The position numbers were made by a program, and so were the translations under genes. This document shows positions 31,291 to 64,000 of a stretch of DNA of 64,000 nucleotides, one piece after another (the first letter of the stretch is position 1; each line of letters begins with the position of its first letter). The notes under the pieces were generated by a model, which worked only from the letters and a program-made list of their open reading frames with translations, did not search any database and was not told the DNA's origin. Source of the DNA: Valencia hispanica (lineage: Eukaryota > Chordata > Actinopteri > Cyprinodontiformes > Valenciidae); assembly GCA_963556495.2 (NCBI GenBank), contig OY747700.1, forward strand, positions 7,366,520 to 7,430,519. The letters run 5' to 3'.

Positions 31291-32206
31291 AAGACGTTTA
31301 GACAGTTGAATAAAGTATGAAAATACAAACGTTTCCAGACCGTAGGAATATTAGTGTTTGTGTTTAAAAAGTGTAAACTTCAGCTGTAGTGTTTTTTTCT
31401 TTCTTTCTCAACAGCGACGCCTATTGTTTAAAAGTGGTACTGCAATGCGCTTATTGCATATCAATGCCACAGCCGGCCGACTGTGTTGCCAGAGGAGGAC
31501 CGTTGTGACAGTAACGTGTTTTTCTATATGGGAGAAGAAGAAAAAAAAGAAATATTGTCTCTGAAATGACGGAACATCCATGCTAAGAGAAATTCGTGGA
31601 GATGACGAAGATGATGAAGATGAAAAGTAGTTTGGCCTTTGGCAGCCTTCGGGTGAGAGGTAACCTCACCGTTCCATCATGGAGCTTCTGTTTAAACCCT
31701 TAACCCCTAAACTGTTGCTTTAATCGCTTTGTTTCCTGATTTAATTGCAGTGGGCGGAGGAAACGTGCATCTTTTAAAAATCTTTTTTTTTTTTATCCTT
31801 AAAAATTAGATGCAGTAATGATATTCACCACTAGGGCTTTAAAGGCTCCACACCCTGGGGAAATGGATCCTCATCCATCAATGCTGTGCTGCCATCATCT
31901 CACCAAGACCCAGCCTTAGTCCAGTGTTACGGCGTACCCAAGGACAAACATGTGGTTATAAAATAAATTTTTCATTTTCTCATGAACAAATCAACCAGTA
32001 AGATGTGTTAGTTTTAAAATGATGCGATTAAAAGTCTGATTCTTGACCAAAAACTTTGCAACGACCGTCTCAGTTTTTCGTTTTGCAGACTCATCGCAGG
32101 GAATCTCTCTTGACATCGATTCGGAGCAGCAGTTTTTGTCCAGTAAAAAAAAAAAACATCCCATCAGTTTTTGTCGTACTTAAGTGATTTGTGCGTGGTT
32201 TTTGCG
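31291..32206 (-). other. klc3: klc3 3' flank/3' UTR region
   Basis: Immediately downstream of the klc3 stop. It should hold the 3' UTR, but no clear AATAAA was found on the minus strand close to the stop, so the transcript end is not placed. It contains poly-A and T runs (31795, 32145) and no recognisable transposon. Confidence 0.4.
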
Positions 32207-62850
<30,644 letters not shown>

Positions 62851-64000
62851 GGTTCCTGCGTCGATGTTGCTGCCCTACCTGCGGCTGACCTGGGAACAGC
62901 AGAAAGAGGAGCAGGCGAGGGATTATAGAGAGGAACAAAGAGGAGGAGGAGGAAGATGTCCTCCGGGGGAAATATCGAGATACACTGAGCTGCAGACAAT
63001 GACAACTTCTGCTTTATGGTGCACAAAAAAAACACACCGACTTCAATAACTTCCTCCTCTACCTGAAATAATAAAATATAAATATGAACTGAGTGAGTTT
63101 AGGCAAATTCTGCTTTTTTAAGACATAAATGAAGGGAAAAAAACTGATATTAAAAATTAAGATTTGTTCTAATTGAGTCAAAAGGTATAATCTCTAAATG
63201 CAAAAAAAGGAAAACTGAAATCGTAATAAATTTTTGTTATATTCTTTTAAAAAACAGACCTAAATAAAAACACAGTTCAGGATTTAGGATGTATTATTAA
63301 TCATCTGTTATTACCTACCTGTTAATTTCTCTATTAGGTCTTTTTAACTAAATCCAGTCAAATCAGAGCAAAACTAGTAAATCGGAGTGAAAGTTAAACC
63401 CACTACAGGTGGAAATATGACAGTTTAAGACAAATTGCAAACCTAAAAATCGTAAAATATTCCAGGAGGAAAAAAAAAATCATCCGTCCAACCAAGAATA
63501 AATGAATAAAACAGAAGCCCCTGTTTCTTATTTAACATTTCCTCTAATTTTTTTAAATTGCAAAATAAAAGTGTAGCACAGAACACTTCATATAATGGCA
63601 ATAAAATCAGATTTCCCAGATAGAGTAAAAGCAAGAAAGTAAAAGCTGAAACAATAAATAGCTTAAAATGACCAAAAAACCAGATGACTCAAATAATAAG
63701 AAATAAAGAGAACAATCTGACCATGATCCAACGCAACAGCAGACACCAGATCAGTCCTAAAGAGTTGCCAAGTAACTTAACTGGGATGCATGACCGCCAC
63801 AAAGCAACATGCAATTCACTGAGGGACAGAAACGACTGAAAAGCCACATAAAGCAGCCAAGATCTCACCAAACAACCATAAATGAGGAGAAATTAGTCAG
63901 GTGAGACTTTAAAATGACCGCAAAGATAAACGTGCAGCACATTTCCTAATATGGGACATAATTTGGGTCATTTGAGACGATGGAAGGTTGAGAAGGAGCC
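62851..64000 (-). promoter_or_regulatory. klc3: klc3 upstream region (5' UTR/promoter side)
   Basis: Directly upstream of the klc3 ATG. 62851-62960 is purine/GC rich with possible splice signals (GTAGGGCAG, CCCAGGTCAG on the minus strand), so a 5' UTR junction there is possible. Beyond 63060 the DNA is AT-rich with no recognised gene, TATA box or repeat. Confidence 0.4.

Overview
The window is vertebrate nuclear DNA, almost certainly from a teleost fish. Two multi-exon genes with GT-AG introns read as the end of ercc2 (XPD helicase) and a complete kinesin light chain of the klc3 type. Everything else is dominated by mobile elements of kinds common in fish: Tc1/mariner (including Sleeping Beauty/Tdr1-like), several hAT groups, TTAA-target (Kolobok/piggyBac-like) and Harbinger-like elements, and several LINE families.

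Layout. 1-20512, plus strand: the last 15 coding exons of ercc2 (about the last 506 residues); the 5' part lies left of the window. 20513-about 20975: ercc2 3' UTR. 20976-32206: 11 kb gene-free interval packed with an esterase-ORF1 LINE, a nested LINE/TTAA-element/LINE stack, a 15-bp-period and a 47-bp-period minisatellite, and the klc3 3' flank. 32207-62850, minus strand: klc3, 13 coding exons, 511 codons plus stop, assembled here exon by exon with all splice phases agreeing. Six of its introns are 85 to 140 bp (or under 1 kb), and six are 2.8 to 6.8 kb and filled with transposons. 62851-64000: klc3 upstream region, with no other gene recognised.

The two genes are convergent (tail to tail), as ERCC2 and KLC3 are in mammals, which supports the klc3 call. 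They do not work together: XPD is the 5'-3' helicase of TFIIH (repair and transcription), while KLC binds kinesin-1 heavy chain and cargo.

The most striking content is the nested transposon stratigraphy. In several places target-site duplications let the order of insertion be read: a TTAA-target element sits exactly in a TTAA created at the junction of an earlier TAA-target insertion (13493-13496); a TTAA insertion interrupts a LINE whose reading frame resumes across the single TTAA (24839-26878); an 8-bp-TSD hAT contains a 5-bp-TSD element that contains further elements and an apparently intact Tc1 transposon (43478-48743); and a LINE contains a hAT that contains a LINE that contains a LINE (53270-56380). 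There is also a perfect 31-bp-arm palindrome with a hammerhead-ribozyme-like core (18860-18927), and an orphan THAP zinc-finger start (44523-44612). Family names for repeats are judgements from motifs, ends and TSDs seen here, without a database search.
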